64,000 bases of DNA from UBA4416 sp040389965 (GTDB lineage Bacteria > Bacteroidota > Bacteroidia > B-17B0 > Aurantibacillaceae). The DNA lies in contig JAZJZF010000028.1 in assembly GCA_040389965.1 (NCBI GenBank), positions 1-64,000 of the forward strand, written 5' to 3'. Below, in pieces: positions 43,963 to 51,949 of the stretch. The notes beneath the pieces are model-generated. The model saw only the letters and a program-made list of their open reading frames with translations. It did no database searches and was not told where the DNA came from. Numbering within the stretch: the stretch's first letter is position 1; every line of letters starts with the position of its first letter. A program made the translations under genes and the position numbers.

Positions 43963-44652
43963 TTGAGAAAACTTAAGATCGGGCTATCCGGACTATCTTT
44001 TTTATGCATCTGTCATTTTGCATTTGCGCAAAAAATACATCCATCTCTGGTCCCTTGTTTTGTTCCACATCAGAATTTTAAGCATTTCATCACTAAAACA
44101 CCCTGGATCATACAGGTTGGAGGTAATGTCGTTGACGATGATGGCAAGCCTTTTAACAAGGTATTTGATGTTAAAAACAGCTGGAACCTGTTTCCCTCAG
44201 CAAAAGTTGCCATTGAAAAGGAACTGAAATATAATTGGGACATTGAGCTTGCTTTTACCTACAATAATTTTAAGACAGGTAAAACCATTAATGGTGATAT
44301 CCTTAAAAGCAACGGCACTTTTTTCGCGATCGATTTAAACGGAAAAAAAATTCTTACCAGGCTCTTCAGAGTAGAACCTTATTTGTTTTCAGGTTTCGGT
44401 TACACCCTACGTGCTCAAAAATATCCTAACATTGTTACTCTTAACGCAGGATTTGGATTTAATATTTGGGCTATTGATAATGTGCTCGGCCTTAACATAC
44501 AGGGTTCAGGAAAATTTGGCCTCACAAATCCCATTTTTAAAACAGGCTCTAATTACCTGCAACATTCCCTTGGCATTATTTATAAATTCAGCGGAAATAA
44601 AAAAAGATTAAAAGCCGCAAGGATACATCTCAAAAAAGTTTACAGCAATTAA
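43963..44652 (+). CDS. OmpA-type beta-barrel protein, paralogue 2
   Basis: A 229-residue tandem paralogue of the gene before it, sharing the TPWIIQVGGNVVDDDGKPF opening, FKTGKTINGDILKSN, the barrel strands and the end NYLQHSLGIIYKF. The signal peptide MRKLKIGLSGLSFLCICHFA ends in FAQ. The start codon is TTG at 43963; there is no ATG giving the signal peptide. It is 24 bases before the OmpA gene at 44677, so the two are probably co-transcribed. Confidence 0.8.
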   Translation: MRKLKIGLSGLSFLCICHFAFAQKIHPSLVPCFVPHQNFKHFITKTPWIIQVGGNVVDDDGKPFNKVFDVKNSWNLFPSAKVAIEKELKYNWDIELAFTYNNFKTGKTINGDILKSNGTFFAIDLNGKKILTRLFRVEPYLFSGFGYTLRAQKYPNIVTLNAGFGFNIWAIDNVLGLNIQGSGKFGLTNPIFKTGSNYLQHSLGIIYKFSGNKKRLKAARIHLKKVYSN

Positions 44653-44676
44653 TTTTTCAATTATAATACATTACTT

Positions 44677-45747
44677 ATGAAGGCTATCATACTTACTTTA
44701 TTAATTAGTTTTTTTATAGTGAAAGGTTTTGGTCAAACAGTGTACAGCGATGACCAGGTTATTAAAATATCCGATTATCTGACTGAGCTTGAAAAGCGCG
44801 ATTCTATTATTAAATCGGTACTTGCCGGTATTGATGAAAACCTGCCGGGGCAAGGAGATAACACAAAGCCTAAAGCAGTAAATATTTGTGGCAAATTAAC
44901 CGGTTTAAATAAAACCCAGTTTCCTATTACTGATATTAATTTAATGCTGGTAAAAGATAATGGGGAAACACTCACTCAAAAAACATCTAACAACGGAAAT
45001 TTTAATTTTAAGAATGTTAACCCTTCCGAAAATTATAGTTTTAAACTAAGTGCCGAGGATACCAAAATTATACAAGCCAGTAAAATTATTATCTCTGACT
45101 GTAGTGGAAAAACCGTTAAGATAATTTCTAAAAATGAAACCGGTTTTTTTGAATATAAATTACTGGATGTAGAAAAAACGCAGATGTCTACAGAGAGCAA
45201 TGGTGTTGCAGGTGGTACGGCAGATCCTGTCGCAAAAATAAATACATTAAAAACAAATTTCGAAAAACTAAAAGCCGATACAAAAGCCTGTGAAGCCAAT
45301 GTAGCTGATCTACAAAAAAAATTCAATGAACTTGAAAAAATATTCGACGCGTTAAAATCAAAACCACAGGATATGGATACTGACCTGCAATTGTATGACA
45401 GTAATCTTCTTTCAAAATATTTAAAATTAATTCAGTTTAAATCGAACGATGCTACTCTTGATGAAGAAGCATACCGCTCGCTGGATGCATTAGCGGTACA
45501 ACTCAAGAAATTCCCCAAAGTAAAATTCATGATACAGGGCCATGCTGATAATTCGGGAACAGATGCTATTAATACTAAACTGTCGCAGGAAAGAGCCGAT
45601 GCCGTGAAAGCTTATCTGGTGTCGAAAGCGGTAGATACGAAACGGATTTCAACTCAGGCAATGGGTTCTGCATATCCTATTGCCAATAATGATGTAGAAG
45701 AAGGCAGGGCTAAAAACAGGCGTGTGGAGATTAAAGCCAAAAAATAA
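44677..45747 (+). CDS. OmpA family peptidoglycan-binding protein with Ig-like module
   Basis: A 356-residue envelope protein. Signal peptide (to FGQ), an Ig-like carboxypeptidase-regulatory module (about residues 65-165, NICGKLTGLNKTQFPI ... FEYKLLDVEKTQMS), a coiled coil (about 185-230, FEKLKADTKACEANVADLQKK in part), then the OmpA domain (IQFKSNDATLDEEAYRSLDA, IQGHADNSGTDAINTKLSQE, RADAVKAYL) ending KNRRVEIKAKK. The module before the coil is a close relative of one in the TPR-OmpA protein at 22092-24572. It follows two barrel paralogues and may tether them to the cell wall. Confidence 0.88.
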   Translation: MKAIILTLLISFFIVKGFGQTVYSDDQVIKISDYLTELEKRDSIIKSVLAGIDENLPGQGDNTKPKAVNICGKLTGLNKTQFPITDINLMLVKDNGETLTQKTSNNGNFNFKNVNPSENYSFKLSAEDTKIIQASKIIISDCSGKTVKIISKNETGFFEYKLLDVEKTQMSTESNGVAGGTADPVAKINTLKTNFEKLKADTKACEANVADLQKKFNELEKIFDALKSKPQDMDTDLQLYDSNLLSKYLKLIQFKSNDATLDEEAYRSLDALAVQLKKFPKVKFMIQGHADNSGTDAINTKLSQERADAVKAYLVSKAVDTKRISTQAMGSAYPIANNDVEEGRAKNRRVEIKAKK

Positions 45748-45773
45748 TATTATTATCTGAAAGTACTTTTCAT

Positions 45774-45803
45774 AAAAAAATCCCGGTATTGCCGGGATTT
45801 TTT
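45774..45803. terminator. Bidirectional terminator between OmpA and Wzc genes
   Basis: TCCCGG-N5-CCGGGA with A7 on the left and T6 on the right. It serves the two converging genes. Confidence 0.8.
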
Positions 45804-45822
45804 ATTTAAATATATTGCAAAA

Positions 45823-48186
45823 TTAACCTTTGATGTTCCACCATTTTTTCGATTTCTTCTTACCGTAATTACCATAGCCGTAGCCATAGCCGTAGCCATA
45901 ACCGTAGCCCCGTTTATAATCAGATCCGTTGATTAATACCGCCATATTAGGCAATCGTTTTTCTTTGTTTAAAGATTCGGCTATACGCAATAATCGTTTA
46001 TCAAGGTAGTTGGCACGGGCCACAAAAACGGTACAATCGGCATATTTACTAATAAGTAAGGTATCGGCAACTAAACCAACAGGAGCGGTATCTACAATAA
46101 TATAATCGTAATTATCTTTTACGATTCCAAACATTTCGCCTATACGTGGGTTCATCAGTAATTCGGCAGGGTTTGGCGGTATGGGCCCGGATGGTAAAAT
46201 GTCAAGGTTTTCAACATTGGAAATTTTTATAATTACTTCCTCTAATTTCATGCTAGAATCTGTAATATAATTCGTTAATCCCTTTTCGATTGAAAGCCCT
46301 AAGTAAGCCAGTATTTTAGGGGCACGCAAGTCAGTTCCTATCAACAAAATCTTTTTGCCTGAAAGCGCAAAGCTTATGGCGAGATTTATAGCAATATAGG
46401 ATTTACCTTCTTTACCGATAGTGGATGTTACAAATACAGTTTTATTTTTGCTTGCATTATTGGTATTAATAAATTCAATATTTGTTCTTAATATCCTAAA
46501 TGCTTCGGCTATATTAGACTGGTTATCTTCTAAAACAATTAAACGGTTTTTTGAATGCGATTGCGGAATATCGCCAAGGAAAGGAATTTTTACTTTATCA
46601 ATATCTTTTTTGCCATGCACTTTAGTATCTAATAAATCAAGAATATAAAAAGTAATAATTGGGATGATGAGTCCCAATAAAAAAGCGGTAAGGTAAATGA
46701 CCCGTTTTTTTGGAGCAACCATAGTGCCATTGCTATAAGCAGGGTCAATAATTTTAGCATTGGCTACAGTAACAGCAAGTGCGATATTGGTTTCTTCCCG
46801 TTTTTGTAAAAGGTACAGGTATAAAGCTTCTTTTATTTGTTGTTGACGTTGAATGACTCTGAATTCGCGTTCATATTTTGGAACGGAAGCTATTTTTGAG
46901 TTGATGCCACCTTCCTGTTTTCCTAATTCTTTGATCCTGATAGCAAGAGTAGTTTTTAAATTGGCAAGACTTTCTCGTAAGCTTGCTTTAATGCCGCTCA
47001 GCTGACCATCTATGTTTTCTACCACCGGGTTTTTTTCACTCGAGTTTTTCAGAATACGGTTTCTTTCCAAAACAATTTTATTGTATTCGTTGATCGTATT
47101 GGATATAGCAGGATCCTGTAAGCCTAAATTAGACGGTATGAGATCGGTAGAATTTGTACGCTTTAGAAGATCGTCGTACATATATTCTGTCAGCTTGAGT
47201 TGCGTGCTCGCCTCTACGATGCTCATCTCACTTTCGCTGCCCGTTTTTAAAAACAATTCTGCTTCAGACGTAATATCGGTTAATTTGTTTTTAGTTTTAA
47301 AATCCTGAACCTCTTCTTCTACATTATATAACTCTGATGTAATGTATTTTATTCTTTCATTAATAAAATTTGCCGTATTCTTGCTAACCTGATTCTTGTC
47401 TTCAACAGCATCGAGGTTATGTTGTTTAATGAGGTTATTTACAATATCAGCAGCTTTATCGGCTAAAGGATTTCTAAGGCTGATAACAATGGCATTTGAA
47501 TTTTTATTAACGGGATCTACCCTAACAGCCGCGAGGTAATTATCAATGACAATATTAACAGGAGATATAATGATCCTGAAATCTTTTTTAATATATGAGT
47601 CAGAGAAAAACCCGGTGGTATTAAAAACCAGTTTTCCCGACTGTATGCTAATAGAATCACCAAAATTATAAGTGCCAATCGCTTCGTTGGTATCTCCGTT
47701 TTTTAATATGAATTGTCTGGAAGATTCTGCATTGATAAGCCAGTTTCCCTGTATCTCATCAAGAGTATCCTTGTTCACAAAAGTAGCCGTTATGGGTGTG
47801 TTTAAATACCGCTCATGTTCAATAGGTCTTCCGTAAGAGAAATAAGAAATGTTGAGTTTTAGTTCTTTTACCACCCTCATCATTAAAGCCCTCGATTTTA
47901 AAAGCTCTATTTCGTTATCAATATTGTTGTTGCTTTTAAAAATGCCCAGGTCTTCAAAAGTAGATAGTTCAGAAGAGATGGCTCCCTTTTTATCGTCTCT
48001 GATTAAAATAGTGGCATTTACTTCGTAAACCGGGGTTTGATAGCGCAGATAAATAAAGCCAAGAGTAATGCAGATGATTACGCTTAGTAAAAACCATTTC
48101 CAATTGTAGAAGTACCTTATCAATACATCTTTTAAATTGTTTTCCTGGGTTTCTTCAACCGAAAAATTATATTGTTCTAATTCCAT
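45823..48186 (-). CDS. Wzc-like polysaccharide co-polymerase with tyrosine kinase domain
   Basis: A 787-residue inner-membrane protein controlling exopolysaccharide chain length and export. Wzz-type N-terminal domain between two membrane helices (about residues 30-50 and 500-520), with a long coiled-coil periplasmic region (about 250-470); then the cytoplasmic BY-kinase with Walker A TSTIGKEGKSY, Walker A' KILLIGTDLRAPKI and Walker B YDYIIVDTAPVGLVADT. The tail is a tyrosine cluster: YKRGYGYGYGYGYGYGNYG, seven Tyr, then a lysine-rich end. Six bases separate it from the Wza-like gene. Together they would form the export channel. Confidence 0.93.
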   Translation of the reverse strand: MELEQYNFSVEETQENNLKDVLIRYFYNWKWFLLSVIICITLGFIYLRYQTPVYEVNATILIRDDKKGAISSELSTFEDLGIFKSNNNIDNEIELLKSRALMMRVVKELKLNISYFSYGRPIEHERYLNTPITATFVNKDTLDEIQGNWLINAESSRQFILKNGDTNEAIGTYNFGDSISIQSGKLVFNTTGFFSDSYIKKDFRIIISPVNIVIDNYLAAVRVDPVNKNSNAIVISLRNPLADKAADIVNNLIKQHNLDAVEDKNQVSKNTANFINERIKYITSELYNVEEEVQDFKTKNKLTDITSEAELFLKTGSESEMSIVEASTQLKLTEYMYDDLLKRTNSTDLIPSNLGLQDPAISNTINEYNKIVLERNRILKNSSEKNPVVENIDGQLSGIKASLRESLANLKTTLAIRIKELGKQEGGINSKIASVPKYEREFRVIQRQQQIKEALYLYLLQKREETNIALAVTVANAKIIDPAYSNGTMVAPKKRVIYLTAFLLGLIIPIITFYILDLLDTKVHGKKDIDKVKIPFLGDIPQSHSKNRLIVLEDNQSNIAEAFRILRTNIEFINTNNASKNKTVFVTSTIGKEGKSYIAINLAISFALSGKKILLIGTDLRAPKILAYLGLSIEKGLTNYITDSSMKLEEVIIKISNVENLDILPSGPIPPNPAELLMNPRIGEMFGIVKDNYDYIIVDTAPVGLVADTLLISKYADCTVFVARANYLDKRLLRIAESLNKEKRLPNMAVLINGSDYKRGYGYGYGYGYGYGNYGKKKSKKWWNIKG

Positions 48187-48191
48187 TTTTA

Positions 48192-48992
48192 TTAACGGGA
48201 AAGCAACACGGCAATAGTGGTTAACAACGACACAATTGAGATCACGATACCAACATTTGACGCATTTACTACCGATGAATTCATTTTTGCACGGTTCGGT
48301 TCTACATACACAATATCATTTTGGTTCAGGTAAAATACGGGCGAAGAAAATAATTCTTTAGAAGTAAGATCTATACGGGTTTCTGTCTTCTTACCATCTA
48401 CATCTCGTATTACCAATACATTTTTTCTTTTTCCTGTGATGTTCAGGTCGCCTGCAATTCCTAAGGCCTCCGGCAAAGTAACCCGCTCGTTTGGAATATT
48501 AAATGTGCCGGGGTTCTTCACATCTCCCAGTACTGTAATCTTATAATTTAAAATGCGTATATTAACAATGGGGGTATTAAGATAAGCTCTTAATTTGCTC
48601 CTCAACAACTCTGAAGCCTCCATTCTGTTCAAACCTTGCAGTTTTATTTTTCCTATAACGGGGAAATCAATATTACCCTCCGCATCGATCAAGTAACCCG
48701 ATAAGCTTGGCAGGCCTGTAGCATAACCAGCCAGGTTACCACCTGCACCTTGTGTAACAACCAGGTTAAATGGTTTTACGGCATCCTGATCAATGGCTGA
48801 AACAATAATAGAAAGTAAGTCGTCGGTATGAAAAACAGGTGTGTAATTTTTATTGGTTTCAGAATTTTTGATCGCCTCCTCTGAATTAAAGTATACCAGT
48901 TTTTTTTTAGAGGTACAGGATGCCAATAGCAAACTGCTAATTAAAGCTATTATGTAAACGAAAGAATAGACTGTTTTATTCAAAAGCTGCAT
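48192..48992 (-). CDS. Wza-like polysaccharide export lipoprotein
   Basis: A 266-residue outer-membrane export protein. Lipobox LLLASC ends the signal at Cys26; the polysaccharide export domain (FHTDDLLSIIVSAIDQ, LIDAEGNIDFPVIGKIKLQGL, TPIVNIRILNYKITVLGDVKNPG) is followed by an SLBB-like segment (RVTLPEALGIAGDLNITG) and a hydrophobic helix near the C-terminus (VGIVISIVSLLTTIAVLLS). Shorter than E. coli Wza and of the usual Bacteroidota kind. A candidate promoter lies directly upstream. Confidence 0.92.
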   Translation of the reverse strand: MQLLNKTVYSFVYIIALISSLLLASCTSKKKLVYFNSEEAIKNSETNKNYTPVFHTDDLLSIIVSAIDQDAVKPFNLVVTQGAGGNLAGYATGLPSLSGYLIDAEGNIDFPVIGKIKLQGLNRMEASELLRSKLRAYLNTPIVNIRILNYKITVLGDVKNPGTFNIPNERVTLPEALGIAGDLNITGKRKNVLVIRDVDGKKTETRIDLTSKELFSSPVFYLNQNDIVYVEPNRAKMNSSVVNASNVGIVISIVSLLTTIAVLLSR

Positions 48993-49011
48993 TTAATTTT
49001 AATTTAATGTG

Positions 49012-49019
49012 CAAAAGTA
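49012..49019 (-). promoter_or_regulatory. Candidate promoter of the wza-wzc pair
   Basis: TACTTTTG on the minus strand is an exact TAnnTTTG box, 19 bases before the Wza-like start, in the 62-base gap after the sugar transferase. The -33 element is poor. Confidence 0.45.
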
Positions 49020-49054
49020 TGAAAAAATGCAGTTTAACCTACTAAAAAGAGCCT

Positions 49055-50458
49055 TTAATACACATTTCGGTTTCGGAAAAAAACCATAGTAAGGGTTTTT
49101 AAAATGATTCTGAGATCGAGCAAAAATGACCAGTTCTCAATATACCAGATATCAAATTCGACTCGTTTTTTCATTTCCTCCAGATCTTTGGTTTCGCCAC
49201 GGAAACCATTTACCTGTGCCCAACCGGTAATGCCCGCTTTTGCAAAATGCCTTACCAGGTAATTATTAATAAGATCTGAATATTCTTTTGTATGCTTGAG
49301 CATATGCGGCCTCGGGCCAACAATGGACATATCTCCTTTTAAAACATTAAAAAACTGGGGCAATTCATCGAGACTTGTTTTCCGCATAAACCTACCGATA
49401 GTAGTAATACGTGCATCATCTTTTGTAGCCTGCAACTCATCTGCTAAATTATTAACCATCATGGTGCGGAATTTATAGCACCAAAACGTACGGTTATTTT
49501 TCCCTGAGCGTTGTTGTTTAAAAAATACCGGACCCGAAGAGCTTAATTTTACTAATAAAATTAATAAAGGAAATAGCCACCAAAAAACCACTATAAATAA
49601 TACAGTCGTAAAAAAAACATCAAACAGGTATTTAATAATACGATTCAAAGGATATTCAAGTGGCTCTTTGCGCAGGGATACCACTGGAATAGAACCGTAA
49701 AAACTGACTTCGAGTTTGCGGCTTTTAGTAAAGTTTCTGAAATAAGGTACAAATCGGATCCTGATAAAATTACGTTCACAGTAATTACTCAGTTCCCTGA
49801 TTTCAGGCGTGTCGTAATTTTGCATGGCCATGTATATTTCATGTACCGGATGACCGATAATATACTTTATGACCTCATTAATTTTGCCTAATACACCGGG
49901 GCCTTCGGCCTCATTGTCGAAAAAGCCCAATACACGATAGCCGTAGCTTAAATCCCCTGATAATGTTTCTCTTATTTCGTAACCCGTTGTGCCGGCACCA
50001 ATAATAATAACGTTTCTGAAATTGTATCCTTTTCTACGGAGACTTTTTAAAACAGATATAAAAATAATGCGACCAATAAATATCTCTACAAAAAATAAAC
50101 TGCTAAAAGCAAGCAAACGGGTTCGCGATACTTCGTTATACTTTAAGGCAACAATAATAGCAAATACGAGTGCCATTAAATAAAACACCAGCTTAAAGCT
50201 TCGGATAAGGATTCGTTCCATTGGCTCCAGCCTCATAAACCGGTAAGCGTGAAAATACCCAGCTAAAAAAATCCAGATGATGTTAGAAAACAACAATACG
50301 GTTTTAGCATCCTGCGAACTAAATTCCGAAAAACGTTCGTTACTTATAAAGTAAGAACAAATGTAGGCCAGGTTAAGCAGCAATATATCGAGCAAAAGCC
50401 CAAAAAGCTTTATGTAACGGGAATAACCATATATATAATCGCTTCTCTTTTTTGGCAT
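49055..50458 (-). CDS. Exopolysaccharide-initiating undecaprenyl-phosphate sugar transferase (WcaJ-like)
   Basis: A 467-residue membrane protein that should transfer a sugar phosphate to undecaprenyl phosphate and so start each repeat unit. Four to five N-terminal helices (about residues 13-150), a CoA-binding-like Rossmann domain (NVIIIGAGTTGYEIRETL), a re-entrant helix, and the catalytic sugar-transferase domain: SSGPVFFKQQRSGKNNRTF, CYKFRTMMVNN, KTSLDELPQFFNVLKGDMS and VGPRPHM. It ends AQVNGFRGET ... LRIILKTLTMVF. It starts 12 bases after the second sugar-transferase gene. Confidence 0.93.
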   Translation of the reverse strand: MPKKRSDYIYGYSRYIKLFGLLLDILLLNLAYICSYFISNERFSEFSSQDAKTVLLFSNIIWIFLAGYFHAYRFMRLEPMERILIRSFKLVFYLMALVFAIIVALKYNEVSRTRLLAFSSLFFVEIFIGRIIFISVLKSLRRKGYNFRNVIIIGAGTTGYEIRETLSGDLSYGYRVLGFFDNEAEGPGVLGKINEVIKYIIGHPVHEIYMAMQNYDTPEIRELSNYCERNFIRIRFVPYFRNFTKSRKLEVSFYGSIPVVSLRKEPLEYPLNRIIKYLFDVFFTTVLFIVVFWWLFPLLILLVKLSSSGPVFFKQQRSGKNNRTFWCYKFRTMMVNNLADELQATKDDARITTIGRFMRKTSLDELPQFFNVLKGDMSIVGPRPHMLKHTKEYSDLINNYLVRHFAKAGITGWAQVNGFRGETKDLEEMKKRVEFDIWYIENWSFLLDLRIILKTLTMVFFRNRNVY

Positions 50459-50470
50459 TTTACAGAATAG

Positions 50471-51505
50471 TTATGCGCTTCGCTTATGCTTAAAAATAAT
50501 ATTAAAAATGGCTTTAAAAAAATATTTAGTATCCGTAGTGTATGGATGCCTTGTTTTTTCGAGTAAATAAGTTCTCTCTGCCTCCAACACATCTATTACA
50601 TTCCCCTTCATATTTAAAGAGACATAAGGTGGAATGCAGCCTGGCTTTTGTTTCAGTCTTAAGGTAAGTAAATCTTTTGGAATATCTTCAGCATAACGCT
50701 TACTGATAGGCCTTACTCCTACCAGCTTTAAATCGCCTTTAATTAAATTAATTAATTGCGGTAACTCATCGAGCCAGTACCTTCGCAAAAATTTGCCCCA
50801 GGGTGTTAGCCTGAAATCGTTGGCAGGCTTACCTGATGAAGCATAGCCATGTACCTTTAATATGTAATCCTGTAAATATTCGGCGTAAGGATGCATTGTG
50901 CGGAATTTATAAACGCCTATTGTTTTTCCGTTTTTGCCAAGTCGGGGCATTTTATATAATGCACCATAACTTGGGTTCATATCAAATACCGGCTCTTTCA
51001 CTTTTTTGGCAATCACATACATTAAGCCCTCAAAGCTATCATAGTCTACTATTTCAAACCCGCAACTGGCCAGCCTGCCAAATGTTTCGGCTTTAGATAA
51101 CAGCCTGTTCTGACCCCGTGTAATGGCAAAATAAATTTTTTTAATCCCCCACATTTTTGGGAAGACACGCAGAAAAATAAATTCAAAAACAAAATAAATA
51201 TTTTTAATAACGGGTATATTACCAATACGGTGCCGTTCTTTACGCGCCTGTATGGTTTCGAAACAACAAACAAACAGGTTGTCGTTCTTTAATTTTTCAT
51301 TTACTTTTTCAAAGAATTTATTAATGTAACGTATGTCGTTTACTTTATCAAGGTTAATAATTGCCGTATAATTATGGGCATTATTAATAATATTAAATTC
51401 GTTTGTAGTGGCTAAAACCAAGGTGTCTATAGATTCTACAGGAACATATTCACTAAAGAAATTATAGGCATCTACTCCTGATTTTTCAGTTATGAGTGTT
51501 TTCAC
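50471..51505 (-). CDS. Sugar transferase with unusual soluble N-terminal domain
   Basis: A 344-residue protein. The C-terminal half (about 165-344) is a bacterial sugar transferase: LYKMPRLGKNGKTIGVYKFRTM, RRYWLDELPQLINLIKGDLK and VGVRPIS. It lacks the usual N-terminal membrane helices. In their place residues 1-165 look like a degenerate Rossmann or methyltransferase fold (SIDTLVLATTNEFNI, ASCGFEIVDYDSFEGLMYVIAKK), with a hydrophobic patch at about 118-134 (IKNIYFVFEFIFLRVF). The gene sits between a VanZ-family gene, which it overlaps by 20 bases, and the WcaJ-like gene. A second initiating enzyme or a regulator of the first are both possible. Confidence 0.8.
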   Translation of the reverse strand: MKTLITEKSGVDAYNFFSEYVPVESIDTLVLATTNEFNIINNAHNYTAIINLDKVNDIRYINKFFEKVNEKLKNDNLFVCCFETIQARKERHRIGNIPVIKNIYFVFEFIFLRVFPKMWGIKKIYFAITRGQNRLLSKAETFGRLASCGFEIVDYDSFEGLMYVIAKKVKEPVFDMNPSYGALYKMPRLGKNGKTIGVYKFRTMHPYAEYLQDYILKVHGYASSGKPANDFRLTPWGKFLRRYWLDELPQLINLIKGDLKLVGVRPISKRYAEDIPKDLLTLRLKQKPGCIPPYVSLNMKGNVIDVLEAERTYLLEKTRHPYTTDTKYFFKAIFNIIFKHKRSA

Positions 51506-51872
51506 TTTGAGTTTGCTTTGGACCTAAAAAAAGAAAAATTATAAAACTTAAAACTATTCCTATACAGTTTGCCACTAAGTCGTGCCAGTTAAGTGCTCTG
51601 TAGGGTGTAAAATACTGCAAAAATTCGGCTGCCGTACAGCACAACAGTCCTGCCATAAACCAGGCGATTTTATTTAAATACCTGTGTATAAATAATGGCT
51701 TTATTAAAACATAAAAAAACATCCAGGGAATAAATAAACCTACATGAAAAAGGTAATCTAATCTTATGCTTAAAATATAGGTATGGTTAATTTTTGATTC
51801 CTTGCCGTTGATAGGCAGAACAACCAATAAAATGATCAATAAAACATATCCCAAAAAGAATTTTTTATACAC
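51486..51872 (-). CDS. VanZ-family membrane protein
   Basis: A 128-residue protein with four membrane helices (about 5-20, 40-58, 69-88, 98-115) and the VanZ-type motifs LDYLFHVGLFIPW and ALNWHDLVANCIGIVLS, including the conserved D/N pair. Its last 20 bases overlap the start of the next gene, so translation is probably coupled. VanZ proteins are common in Bacteroidota near envelope polysaccharide genes; their role is not known. Confidence 0.8.
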   Translation of the reverse strand: MYKKFFLGYVLLIILLVVLPINGKESKINHTYILSIRLDYLFHVGLFIPWMFFYVLIKPLFIHRYLNKIAWFMAGLLCCTAAEFLQYFTPYRALNWHDLVANCIGIVLSFIIFLFLGPKQTQSENTHN

Positions 51873-51888
51873 CCCGAGCGATTAGGTC

Positions 51889-51927
51889 AAAAAAAGAGCA
51901 GTATTATAACTAATACTACTCTTTTTT
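51889..51927 (-). terminator. Terminator after the giant adhesin gene
   Basis: Stem AAAAAAGAG..AGTATTA / TAATACT..CTCTTTTTT, nearly perfect over 16 pairs, 23 bases beyond the adhesin stop; T runs on both strands. Confidence 0.8.
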
Positions 51928-51949
51928 AATATTGATAAAGCTTTTTTGA

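Noticed and set aside
45860..45910. Short tandem DNA repeat as an independent element
   Set aside because: It encodes the Gly-Tyr tail of the Wzc-like kinase.
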